NCBI GenBank assembly: GCA_017517985.1
Contig: JAFWWX010000038.1
Coordinates: 1-10,829 of the forward strand
Length of the DNA: 10,829 bases
From: Clostridia bacterium
GTDB lineage: Bacteria > Bacillota_A > Clostridia > Oscillospirales > CAG-382
Direction of reading: 5' to 3'
Under the pieces are notes generated by a model. The model was not told the DNA's origin, did no database searches, and saw only the letters and a program-made list of their open reading frames with translations. Shown here one piece after another: positions 1 through 6,421 of the stretch. The position numbers and the translations under genes are program-made. The number at the start of each line of letters is the position of its first letter. Position 1 is the stretch's first letter.

Positions 1-1374
1 AATCTCGTCCGTTATTCTGTCTCTTGCAAAGTCGTTTATACGCTTTCTAAACTCATCTACCTTATCAAGTTCAAGGGTGAGTCCCGCCGCAAGCTCGTGT
101 CCGCCGTGACGGACAAGAATATCATTGCAGCTATGTATCGCTTCGTTTATATTAAAGCCCTTTATGCTTCTTGCAGAGCCTTTTCCTATTTCATTTTCCC
201 GGCAGATCAGTATTGTCGGGATTCCGTATTTTTCCGATACTCTCGATGCAACTATTCCCACAACACCGTGATGCCAGCCGTCAGAGCAAGCGACAATTAC
301 TTTATCATTTTCAAAATCGTGTTCTTTTTCAATTATTTCAATTGCATCAGTGCAGATTCTATTTTCAATCTGCTGGCGGTCTCTGTTTTTATCGCAAAGC
401 TCTTTTGCAATTCTTATGCAAGTTTTATAATCCTTTGCGGTAAGAAGCTCCACAGCTTCTTCTACATTGCCAATTCTTCCTGCGGCATTAAGTCTCGGAG
501 CTACAAGATAGCCAATTGTTGAGGTTGTTATTTTCTTATCGTGATTCCTGTTCTTTTCGGAAAGAGCCATATCAATAAGAGTACTTACACCGATATTACT
601 CCCCTTTTCTATGCAGGCAAGTCCTCTTGCAACAAGCTGTCTGTTCTCATCCGCAAGCTGCATAACATCCGCTATCGTTCCCAGTGCTGCAAGGTCGATG
701 TACTTATCAACAAACGCATTGTCAGCACTCTCACCTTCAACTGCACAAACCACCTTAAAGGCAACCCCAACTCCTGCAAGTCCATCAAAGGGGTATTTGT
801 TGTCCGGTCTTTTCGGATTTACAACCGCACAGCATTTGGGAAGTTCTGACCGACATTCGTGATGGTCAGTAACAACCACATCTATTCCGAGAGAGTCTGC
901 ATATTCTATCTCCGCATTTGCCGTTATACCATTATCAACAGTAATTATAAGTTTTACACCAAGCTGTGCCAGTTTGTCAACTGCCTGAATATTCATTCCG
1001 TAGCCTTCTGAAAGCCTTTGGGGAATATAGTACATAACATCACACTTTTTTGATGTAAAATAGTTGTACATAATTGCAGTGGCACTTATTCCGTCTACAT
1101 CATAATCGCCGTATATACATATTTTTTCACCGCAATCTATCGCCTTTTTTATCCGTTCAACCGCCCTATCCATATCACTGAGCAAAAAGGGGTCGTAAAG
1201 ATATAAATTATCTGAATTAAGAAACCACCTTGCATCAGAAGGTGTTGTAATGCCCCTTTTGACAAGGATTCCGGAAAGTATATGTGATATTTTCAGTTCA
1301 TTACAAAGGATTCGGACCTTTTCATACTCATAGTCCGGCATAACCCATGTCTTTTTGTCGCAAAACAAATCCAT
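1..1374 (-). CDS. recJ: Single-stranded-DNA-specific 5'-3' exonuclease RecJ (3' end outside window)
   Basis: RecJ degrades single-stranded DNA 5' to 3' in recombination, mismatch and base-excision repair; it is a cytoplasmic, metal-dependent DHH-family phosphoesterase. I translated this frame by hand: 458 residues are visible, open to the window edge. The DHH-domain motifs are in order: DYDVDG at residues 90-95, DNG at 147-149, TDHHE at 169-173 and an Asp in LGTIAD at 231-236. The DHHA1 part follows, with GWHHGVVGIVASR (366-378), GSARS (399-403) and RHGGH (422-426). The C-terminal OB-fold region would lie beyond the edge, consistent with RecJ lengths of about 570-790 residues. The ATG at 1372-1374 has a GGAG ribosome site (1385-1388) 10 nt upstream and lies 15 nt after the preceding stop, so it is probably the last visible gene of the cdaA operon. 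An nrnA/GdpP-type DHH protein is less likely, because the fragment is already longer than NrnA and carries the RecJ pattern. Confidence 0.96.
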   Translation of the reverse strand, partial: MDLFCDKKTWVMPDYEYEKVRILCNELKISHILSGILVKRGITTPSDARWFLNSDNLYLYDPFLLSDMDRAVERIKKAIDCGEKICIYGDYDVDGISATAIMYNYFTSKKCDVMYYIPQRLSEGYGMNIQAVDKLAQLGVKLIITVDNGITANAEIEYADSLGIDVVVTDHHECRSELPKCCAVVNPKRPDNKYPFDGLAGVGVAFKVVCAVEGESADNAFVDKYIDLAALGTIADVMQLADENRQLVARGLACIEKGSNIGVSTLIDMALSEKNRNHDKKITTSTIGYLVAPRLNAAGRIGNVEEAVELLTAKDYKTCIRIAKELCDKNRDRQQIENRICTDAIEIIEKEHDFENDKVIVACSDGWHHGVVGIVASRVSEKYGIPTILICRENEIGKGSARSIKGFNINEAIHSCNDILVRHGGHELAAGLTLELDKVDEFRKRINDFARDRITDEI

Positions 1375-1389
1375 TTTTATTCTACTCCG

Positions 1390-1833
1390 TCAATCATTCT
1401 CTTTTTCTTCACGGATTATATCCGTTACATACACGGTTATTTTTCCCGCAAGATAGCTGTTAAATCCGAAGAAAAGACCAAAAAAGGAAATAAAAAAAGA
1501 AATAATCGTAACAGTTGCCGTGACAGCACTGCCGAGTACAAAGCTTTTACATATAAAATATGCTAAAAATGTCAGAATAAGGGGAAGTACAAAAACACTA
1601 AATGCAATACCCAGTGTCTTTGCGGAATTTGAGCTTAGAACAACGCTGTCTCCAGCACCGGCACCACATACATTATTTGCTATGATCGTCACCTTCTCCG
1701 CTTTTGAACAACCCGCAATCACACCTACCCCGCAGTTGTTCTTATGGTGACAGGATCTACACGCCGATTCGCGCAAAAGCTCCACTGTCGCAATATCGTC
1801 TTTGACTGACAATACTTTTCCTCTTTGTTCCAT
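1390..1833 (-). CDS. RseC/MucC-family membrane protein with Cys cluster
   Basis: 147 residues, the usual size of the RseC/MucC family (called a SoxR-reducing-system or sigma-E regulatory protein in Proteobacteria, often encoded near rnf genes in anaerobes). The N-terminal cytoplasmic part begins with a short beta-like region. It carries the family's Cys signature C25-x2-C28-x5-C34-G, plus C42, a plausible metal or Fe-S ligand set. Two hydrophobic segments follow at about residues 71-94 and 98-123, then a short charged tail. The ATG at 1831-1833 has a GGAG site (1840-1843) 6 nt upstream. It lies 40 nt after the COG2509 gene and 15 nt before recJ, all on one strand. The family role in Gram-positives is not established. 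From the context I infer a membrane redox or electron-transfer accessory job, but no Rnf subunit is visible here. Confidence 0.85.
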   Translation of the reverse strand: MEQRGKVLSVKDDIATVELLRESACRSCHHKNNCGVGVIAGCSKAEKVTIIANNVCGAGAGDSVVLSSNSAKTLGIAFSVFVLPLILTFLAYFICKSFVLGSAVTATVTIISFFISFFGLFFGFNSYLAGKITVYVTDIIREEKEND

Positions 1834-1873
1834 TTTTATCTCCGTTTTTGACCTTTTAAGGACATTATCTTAT

Positions 1874-3511
1874 TCATATATTGTTAAGGTACGCAATTGC
1901 ACTTCTTATTCCGTCAACCGCCGCACTTGTTATGCCACCGGCATAGCCTGCACCTTCTCCGCAGGTGTAGATACACCTTGTTCCCACTGCTCGTCTGTCA
2001 TCGCCTCTTGGAAGCTTTACCGGGGAAGATGTTCTTGTTTCAGGAGCCGTAAGCACAGCCGTATCAGATGCAAAACCCTTTATTTTACCTTCAAAGTTCA
2101 TAAGTCCTGCTTTGAGAGTTTGTGTCACAAAAGGCGGAAACACCTTTGATATATCCGAAACACAGGTCTTACCTGTATATGTCGGTGTCACCTTTGAAGG
2201 CTCATTTTTTGCCTTTCCAAAGAATCCTCCCACTGTCTGTATCGGAGCACTGGCATCTGCCCCTGCAACACGGTATGCCGTTCTTTCGATATTAGCCTGG
2301 AATTCCATTGCTGAAAAAGGATTATTTCCAAAATCCTCAACCGAAACTGAAACTGCAACTGCGCTGTTGGCATTCTCACCATCCCTCTGGCTATAACTCA
2401 TACCATTTGTAACAATGGATTCCTTTTCGCTGGCAGAGGCAACAACCGTACCACCCGGACACATACAGAAGGTATATGCCGCCCTCTCCCCTATTCTGCA
2501 GGAAAGGGCATATTCGCCTCTTGAAAGTGCCGGATGTGAGGCATATCTTCCATACAAAGCCGTATCTATATCCTTCTGAAGATGTTCGATTCTGACTCCC
2601 ACCGAGAACGGCTTTGCACACATTTCCATACCAGATTTACAGAGCATTGCAAATGTATTTCTTGCGCTATGTCCGAGGGCTAAAAACAAAGCATCCGTTT
2701 CAACAGATAAGCCCTCTCCGTTAATACCAAGTCTTACAGTATCACCGGATGCGGATATTTCAAGTGAAGTAACTTCGCTGTTGAAATAAACCTCTCCGCC
2801 TAACCTTATTATTTCATTTCTTATGCTCTTAACTATCTTTCTGAGTTTATCTGTCCCTACATGGGGCTTTGCGTTGACAAGTATATCGGGATCAGCACCG
2901 TGCTTTTGCATAGTTTCAAGAACATATGAACAGAGTGGGTCATTTATTCTCGTCATAAGCTTGCCGTCGGAAAATGTACCTGCTCCGCCCTCTCCAAACT
3001 GTACATTTGTACTCTCGGATAGTTCTCCTGTACTCCAGTATTTTTCTACGATTTTTACTCTTTCATCGGCATCCGCACCGCGTTCAAAAACTATCGGGCA
3101 AGCACCGCTTCTTGCAAGTATCAATGCGGCAAACATTCCGCAGGGTCCAAAACCGCATACCACCGGACGCATTTTGCCTTTAAATTCCGGAATATCAATA
3201 CTCTGCTCGCCTGCGATAATAATGTTATCCCTTTTGCATATGCTTTCTAGCTTTTCAGTCTCAAGTGTGTTCGCAGGGCAAAGCTCGTCACCGTAGCTGA
3301 AAAATACGGAATATACAAGCTTTATCGCATTTTTATCCCTTGCATCAACCGATTTTTTAAAGATACCAAATTCAACACTTCCGATCTTACCGAAAAAACT
3401 GTTTTTTGAAACAATCCTCGTTGCTTTGTTCAGTGCTGCCATATCATATCCGTTGTCACGCTCCGGCGACAACGGAATTTTTATATTGTGAATTATAAAT
3501 TTTCTTTTCAT
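1874..3511 (-). CDS. FAD-dependent dehydrogenase, COG2509 family
   Basis: 545 residues, cytoplasmic, no signal peptide. An N-terminal accessory region (about 1-112) starts with KRKFIIHNIKIPL, typical of this family of uncharacterised NAD(FAD)-utilising dehydrogenases. The dinucleotide-binding Rossmann motif GFGPCGMFAA is at 120-129, with the acidic end of its second strand at E143. The family-typical stretch NVQFGEGGAGTFSDGKL is at 169-185, and a second nucleotide-binding strand FLALGHSARNTF is at 276-287. The C-terminal FAD-binding motif GEGAGYAGGI is near the end. The substrate is unknown for the family, so I assign only flavin-dependent oxidoreductase chemistry. The ATG (3509-3511) has an AAAGGA site about 12 nt upstream, rather far. 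The 90-nt gap from cdaR is filled by nested inverted repeats. It sits between cdaR and the RseC-like gene in the same direction and is probably co-transcribed. Confidence 0.92.
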   Translation of the reverse strand: MKRKFIIHNIKIPLSPERDNGYDMAALNKATRIVSKNSFFGKIGSVEFGIFKKSVDARDKNAIKLVYSVFFSYGDELCPANTLETEKLESICKRDNIIIAGEQSIDIPEFKGKMRPVVCGFGPCGMFAALILARSGACPIVFERGADADERVKIVEKYWSTGELSESTNVQFGEGGAGTFSDGKLMTRINDPLCSYVLETMQKHGADPDILVNAKPHVGTDKLRKIVKSIRNEIIRLGGEVYFNSEVTSLEISASGDTVRLGINGEGLSVETDALFLALGHSARNTFAMLCKSGMEMCAKPFSVGVRIEHLQKDIDTALYGRYASHPALSRGEYALSCRIGERAAYTFCMCPGGTVVASASEKESIVTNGMSYSQRDGENANSAVAVSVSVEDFGNNPFSAMEFQANIERTAYRVAGADASAPIQTVGGFFGKAKNEPSKVTPTYTGKTCVSDISKVFPPFVTQTLKAGLMNFEGKIKGFASDTAVLTAPETRTSSPVKLPRGDDRRAVGTRCIYTCGEGAGYAGGITSAAVDGIRSAIAYLNNI

Positions 3512-3512
3512 A

Positions 3513-3591
3513 TCGGAAATATATCCTTTTTTAAGCTTTTCCTTTCCGGTAACGATCTTAACATATTAAGGCGGAAAGCTCTCATTTCCGA
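3513..3591 (-). repeat. Nested inverted repeats filling the cdaR to COG2509-gene gap
   Basis: Three inverted repeats sit inside one another: TCGGAAAT (3513-3520) with ATTTCCGA (3584-3591), CTTTCCG (3542-3548) with CGGAAAG (3572-3578), and CTTAA (3557-3561) with TTAAG (3566-3570). The outer arm ends 1 nt before the ATG of the next gene and the weak ribosome site lies in the intervening loop. There is no T-run, so it is not a standard terminator; a translational or RNA-stability element is possible. Confidence 0.55.
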
Positions 3592-3601
3592 CTTATGTTT
3601 C

Positions 3602-4915
3602 TTAATTTTTCGCAACATTCAATGTACAGGTGTACTGTCCATCAACCTTTACACTTCCATTTTCAATAACATCAAGTCCATAGCTTACAACACGAAGCCT
3701 TATCCCTGTGTACTCTCCCGCTTTAGTAATCCCTGACAGGTCAGCGATAAGATATACATTGTTGCCATTGAGCTTTTCTATATCTTCAAGATTTCCGGAG
3801 AATGTTACGGTTATTTCCTTGTCAGCCAAGGAAACCTCATAACCGGCAGGACTGTTGATAAAGATAATATTGTCTGTTGTAATTTTGCCTGTTCCGTTGA
3901 CCCTTTCGAGAGTTACCTTCGCCGTCTTTGGTGCTGTTCCTTCTGTTTCTACACCGCCCGGAAGTGTGATTCCGGTAGTCACATCATATATTGCACCGCT
4001 GATTTCATCTGAGTTAATTTCATTGGTTTCTATATAGCTTATTCCGTCTATAATTTCCGGGGTTCCTCTGATGGTCAATTCCTTTGGCTCTATGGTTTCG
4101 CTATAGCCGGAATCTTTGATATTGAACTTACCTGAATACTTTGCCTTTATTGGAACGGTAACATATTTATTTACCACAACCTCCACATCGGTTTTCAACT
4201 CATCCATAATAACATACGGATTGGAATAGACTTTTCCATCATCACCCACAAGTTTTATTGTAACATTTGATTTTATGACATTACTCGTGAGCTTTTCACC
4301 GTAAAAATCGAGGTCGATTTTTGCTCCTGCTATTTTATCAAGCTCCTCTGCAGGACCTGTCACCCATACTTCATTCACAGTTAAATCGTATCTTCTTATC
4401 TTCAGTGAAGAATCGCCCATACTTATGTTATGTGCTTCCGGCTCTATTTTGAAAGACTTTTTTGTAGTTTTGTCAATATAGAGCTTCAGCTCTGAGGGAT
4501 ATGTGTTTTTTACCACCGTATTCCCCGGTGCTGACACATATATATCCACCGGATACTCTCCGGATGTGTTAACATTTGAAAGGTCAACTCTTGCAATTAT
4601 ATCCTCGTTTTTTATGCTGTTCACATCACGTCTTGTTCCGGATAATGTCACATTTACCGTTGCATTTTTTCCGTTGATTACGGTATACCCTTTTTCCGTA
4701 AGAGCTCCCATTTCATATTTGATCTGTACGCCGGTAAATTCCTTTTCAAAGGTTATGCTCTGCTCACCGGAAACATAAAACCAAACCATTATTGCCGCAA
4801 TTATACACACTATTTTTGCAAAAAATGAGCTGAAGCCTTTTGTCTCCCTGACAGTCTTTTCTACAGTTGTCTCCTTCTTTTCGCCCGGCACATCCGAGTA
4901 TTTGAAAAAACGCAT
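3602..4915 (-). CDS. cdaR: YbbR-repeat protein CdaR, regulator of diadenylate cyclase CdaA
   Basis: 437 residues from the chosen ATG. The N-terminus is short and cytoplasmic, followed by one membrane helix at about 31-48 (FFAKIVCIIAAIMVWFYVSGEQ region), which has the usual CdaR shape of a hydrophobic helix ending in WxYVSGEQ. The rest is an extracytoplasmic series of beta-rich YbbR repeats, recognisable from recurring patterns such as ITFEKEFTGVQIKYE, VTVPIKAKYSG and KEITVTFSGN; about four repeats fit the length. In Firmicutes CdaR binds CdaA and modulates its cyclase activity. The frame is open to a GTG at 4922-4924, but that codon overlaps the GGAGG site (4924-4928). The ATG at 4913-4915 has ideal 8-nt spacing, so I start there. 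It lies 17 nt after cdaA, in the same operon. Confidence 0.93.
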   Translation of the reverse strand: MRFFKYSDVPGEKKETTVEKTVRETKGFSSFFAKIVCIIAAIMVWFYVSGEQSITFEKEFTGVQIKYEMGALTEKGYTVINGKNATVNVTLSGTRRDVNSIKNEDIIARVDLSNVNTSGEYPVDIYVSAPGNTVVKNTYPSELKLYIDKTTKKSFKIEPEAHNISMGDSSLKIRRYDLTVNEVWVTGPAEELDKIAGAKIDLDFYGEKLTSNVIKSNVTIKLVGDDGKVYSNPYVIMDELKTDVEVVVNKYVTVPIKAKYSGKFNIKDSGYSETIEPKELTIRGTPEIIDGISYIETNEINSDEISGAIYDVTTGITLPGGVETEGTAPKTAKVTLERVNGTGKITTDNIIFINSPAGYEVSLADKEITVTFSGNLEDIEKLNGNNVYLIADLSGITKAGEYTGIRLRVVSYGLDVIENGSVKVDGQYTCTLNVAKN

Positions 4916-4923
4916 TGACTTCA

Positions 4924-4928
4924 CCTCC
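4924..4928 (-). promoter_or_regulatory. Ribosome binding site that fixes the cdaR start
   Basis: On the minus strand GGAGG is followed by 8 nt and then ATG (4915). The upstream in-frame GTG begins at the last G of this same GGAGG, so a ribosome could not use this site for the GTG. Confidence 0.8.
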
Positions 4929-4932
4929 GATT

Positions 4933-5889
4933 TCAGTCGTTGTTTTTATCTTTTTCAGTCTGCTTTCTGTTTTCCCTGCTGTTTTTGTTTTTACCCTTCT
5001 TTGTGTTCTTTTCTTTTTTGGATATGGGGAGTATCTTTCCGATTGTTCCTATAGTCTTCTGAACATTATTTTCGGAGCTCTTATCGTTGTCACCTATCAG
5101 CACTTCCTCCAGCTTTGATATAAGGTCTCCCTTTGAAAGACCTCTTATCAAATGTCCGTCAATTGCAACAGACACCATTCCGGTTTCCTCCGATACAACA
5201 ACAACTGCCGCATCGGAATTTTCACTCATACCTATTGCTGCTCTGTGGCGTGTTCCAAGAGTTTTAATTATTGTTTCATCCTGAGAAAGCGGCAGAAAAC
5301 ATCCTGCAGCATACACTCTGCTGTCACGGATAATCATAGCACCGTCGTGGAGTGGCGATTTATTGAAAAATATATTTCTTATAAGGTATGTACTAAGGTC
5401 CGCATTGATAACTGTTCCTGTTTTTATGACATCGCCAAGCTTTGTACTGCGTTCAATTACTATAAGGGCTCCGGTTTTTTCTGCAGACAGTTCATTTACC
5501 GCATCCGCAATTGCACCGATACATTCCGACATACGGTTCATGACGCCGTTGTCGCGTCTTTGTGTTATACTTTTTATAGACTCGCCACCAACCTTTTCAA
5601 GAACCGAGCGAAGCTCTGCCTGGAAAAGAATGATAATTCCGATAATACCAACCTGCACGATATTGCTGATAATAAAATTGAGTGCGTGCATATTGAAAAA
5701 ACTGCTGAGCATCATCGTTACCAATATGAATAGTATGCCCAGAGCAAGCTTCCCCGCACGTCTTTCACGCACAAATTTATAAAGATAATAAAAGAGCACT
5801 GAAACTATAGCTATGTCAGCAAGATCAAAGAATCCCATTGAAGAAAATTGATTAAAAAGATATGAAATCGCATTTCTTATAGCCTGCAT
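4933..5889 (-). CDS. cdaA: Membrane diadenylate cyclase CdaA (DacA), makes c-di-AMP
   Basis: Condenses two ATP into cyclic di-AMP, the second messenger controlling K+ and osmolyte balance and wall homeostasis. 318 residues from the ATG at 5887-5889. There are three N-terminal membrane helices at about 22-39, 46-64 and 69-89, ending in the typical ILFQAELRSVLEK. The DAC domain follows, with the catalytic DGA motif in SPLHDGAMII (DGA 182-184) and RHR in GTRHRAAIG (214-216). The closing part ISVAIDGHL-type strand and LIRGLSKGDL helix are also present. A tail of about 30 residues is rich in Lys and Asn and is longer than in the roughly 270-residue CdaA of Bacillus. An in-frame TTG at 5899-5901 would add four residues and has its own GGAG 10 nt upstream; the ATG has GGAG at 6 nt spacing, so both remain possible. 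First gene of the minus-strand operon, directly followed by its partner cdaR. Confidence 0.97.
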   Translation of the reverse strand: MQAIRNAISYLFNQFSSMGFFDLADIAIVSVLFYYLYKFVRERRAGKLALGILFILVTMMLSSFFNMHALNFIISNIVQVGIIGIIILFQAELRSVLEKVGGESIKSITQRRDNGVMNRMSECIGAIADAVNELSAEKTGALIVIERSTKLGDVIKTGTVINADLSTYLIRNIFFNKSPLHDGAMIIRDSRVYAAGCFLPLSQDETIIKTLGTRHRAAIGMSENSDAAVVVVSEETGMVSVAIDGHLIRGLSKGDLISKLEEVLIGDNDKSSENNVQKTIGTIGKILPISKKEKNTKKGKNKNSRENRKQTEKDKNND

Positions 5890-5941
5890 TACTGTCTCCA
5901 AAATTGTGTCACTCCTCTCAGCATCCCACAGAAAAATATGT

Positions 5942-5969
5942 ATAATACGGCATAGTAAATATAATTCAA
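5942..5969 (-). promoter_or_regulatory. Second candidate promoter upstream of cdaA
   Basis: On the minus strand TTGAAT (5964-5969) and TATTAT (5942-5947) are separated by 16 nt. Both hexamers are imperfect, but the arrangement is sound and it lies downstream of the extended -10 candidate, so the two could be tandem. Confidence 0.4.
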
Positions 5970-5972
5970 ATA

Positions 5973-5981
5973 ATTATATCA
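5973..5981 (-). promoter_or_regulatory. Candidate extended -10 promoter of the cdaA operon
   Basis: The minus strand reads TGATATAAT, a perfect TATAAT with an upstream TGn, as in extended -10 promoters. The hexamer 17 nt upstream (TTTATT) is a poor -35, as is common in this class. Transcription would start near 5966, about 77 nt before the cdaA ATG. Confidence 0.55.
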
Positions 5982-6131
5982 TACATTGTAGAGAAAATAA
6001 AGTATATTTTATAAACTAATTTCTTTTTTAATTAAAAAATATTTATTTTAGCACCGGTGTTATCCGGCAATTTTTTATTTCCAAAGTATGTCAAATTCGA
6101 CAAAAAGCACCCCGTTTTTGTAAAATCGCTA
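5982..6131. other. AT-rich divergent intergenic core without assigned function
   Basis: About 150 nt between the two outward promoters. It holds A/T tracts (6021-6050), an 8-bp perfect palindrome CACCGGTG at 6052-6059 and a nearby CCGG, but no coding frame or recognised RNA. The palindrome could be an operator for either promoter; nothing confirms this. Confidence 0.4.
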
Positions 6132-6160
6132 TTGACAATAACGAATTGATATGGTAAAAT
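6132..6160 (+). promoter_or_regulatory. Strong sigma-A type promoter of the lysine-riboswitch transcript
   Basis: A consensus -35 TTGACA (6132-6137), a 17-nt spacer and a -10 TAAAAT (6155-6160) preceded by TGG at 6152-6154, an extended -10. The predicted start at A6167 or A6168 falls just before the riboswitch P1 strand, which independently supports the assignment. Confidence 0.88.
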
Positions 6161-6166
6161 TTATAT

Positions 6167-6330
6167 AATTTATTGATAGAGGTGCGATCTTCACAAGTAC
6201 CGGATTCGTTAACGGCAATTTATGTATCCGCGAAAAGGCAGACCGCCGAGATGTTCGTGCAGTTGCCGCAGCACGAATGTCGGTATGCCGGAAAATATCC
6301 GTCATGCTGTCACGAATGTGGAGCGCTATC
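6167..6330 (+). promoter_or_regulatory. Lysine riboswitch aptamer (L box)
   Basis: The leader matches the L-box pattern known from Bacillus lysC. GATAG plus AGAGGTGCG (6175-6186), AGTA (6196-6199), GCCGAG (6245-6250), GCTGTCAC (6306-6313) and GGAGCGCTATC (6320-6330) occur in the right order. P1 is GATAG (6175-6179) with CTATC (6326-6330). The P2 tip is CGGAT (6201-6205) with ATCCG (6226-6230). P3 is TTCGTGC (6254-6260) with GCACGAA (6271-6277). P4 is ATGcCGGA (6285-6292) with TCCGtCAT (6298-6305). P5 is CAC (6311-6313) with GTG (6318-6320). The diagnostic loop-loop contact is present: CGGCAA in L2 (6213-6218) is complementary to TTGCCG in L3 (6263-6268). The family binds lysine, and lysine binding should favour the downstream terminator, reducing transporter expression. 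Judged by eye, without a covariance-model score. Confidence 0.93.
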
Positions 6331-6370
6331 CGGTAAAAAATTCACACTGAATTTCTGTGTTTTTATACCG
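6331..6370 (+). promoter_or_regulatory. Predicted antiterminator of the lysine riboswitch
   Basis: CGGTAAAAAA (6331-6340) can pair with TTTTTaTACCG (6360-6370), giving ten base pairs with one bulged A, and enclosing a small CACA/TGTG hairpin (about 6343-6360). This uses the left arm of the terminator, so the two structures exclude each other. Pairing inferred by hand. Confidence 0.65.
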
Positions 6371-6405
6371 CAGGTGCTTTACATCACTTGCGGTATAATT
6401 TTTTT
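6363..6405 (+). terminator. Riboswitch-controlled intrinsic terminator
   Basis: ATACCGCAGGTG (6365-6376) pairs with CACTTGCGGTAT (6385-6396) around an 8-nt loop, with one G-T pair; two flanking T-A pairs extend it to 6363-6398. A run of seven T (6399-6405) follows. It ends immediately before the Shine-Dalgarno of the transporter gene, so it acts as a transcriptional attenuator. Confidence 0.92.
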
Positions 6406-6412
6406 AAGGAGG
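6406..6412 (+). promoter_or_regulatory. Ribosome binding site of the lysine-regulated transporter
   Basis: AAGGAGG, 9 nt before the ATG at 6422. It sets the true start: the frame is open back to a TTG at 6173, but that stretch is the riboswitch. Confidence 0.9.
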
Positions 6413-6421
6413 TTCATTTTT

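Noticed and set aside
97..862. Plus-strand open frames of 83-141 codons
   Set aside because: They are shadows opposite recJ. The minus-strand frame has all RecJ motifs, and the plus frames show no family features or ribosome sites.
1852..1861. CCTTTTAAGG in the gap before the RseC-like gene as a hairpin
   Set aside because: Only a 4-bp stem with a 2-nt loop, which cannot form a stable hairpin.
6051..6077. Possible terminator GCACCGG...CCGGC followed by a T-run on the plus strand
   Set aside because: Only four base pairs form and no plus-strand gene lies upstream to be terminated.
6078..6092. TTGACA on the minus strand as a distal cdaA promoter
   Set aside because: No -10-like hexamer occurs at 16-18 nt downstream on that strand.
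6173..6421. An 83-codon upstream extension of the transporter frame from a TTG
   Set aside because: It is the lysine riboswitch and terminator read as protein. The TTG lies only a few bases from the predicted transcription start and has no ribosome site, whereas ATG 6422 has AAGGAGG at 9 nt.
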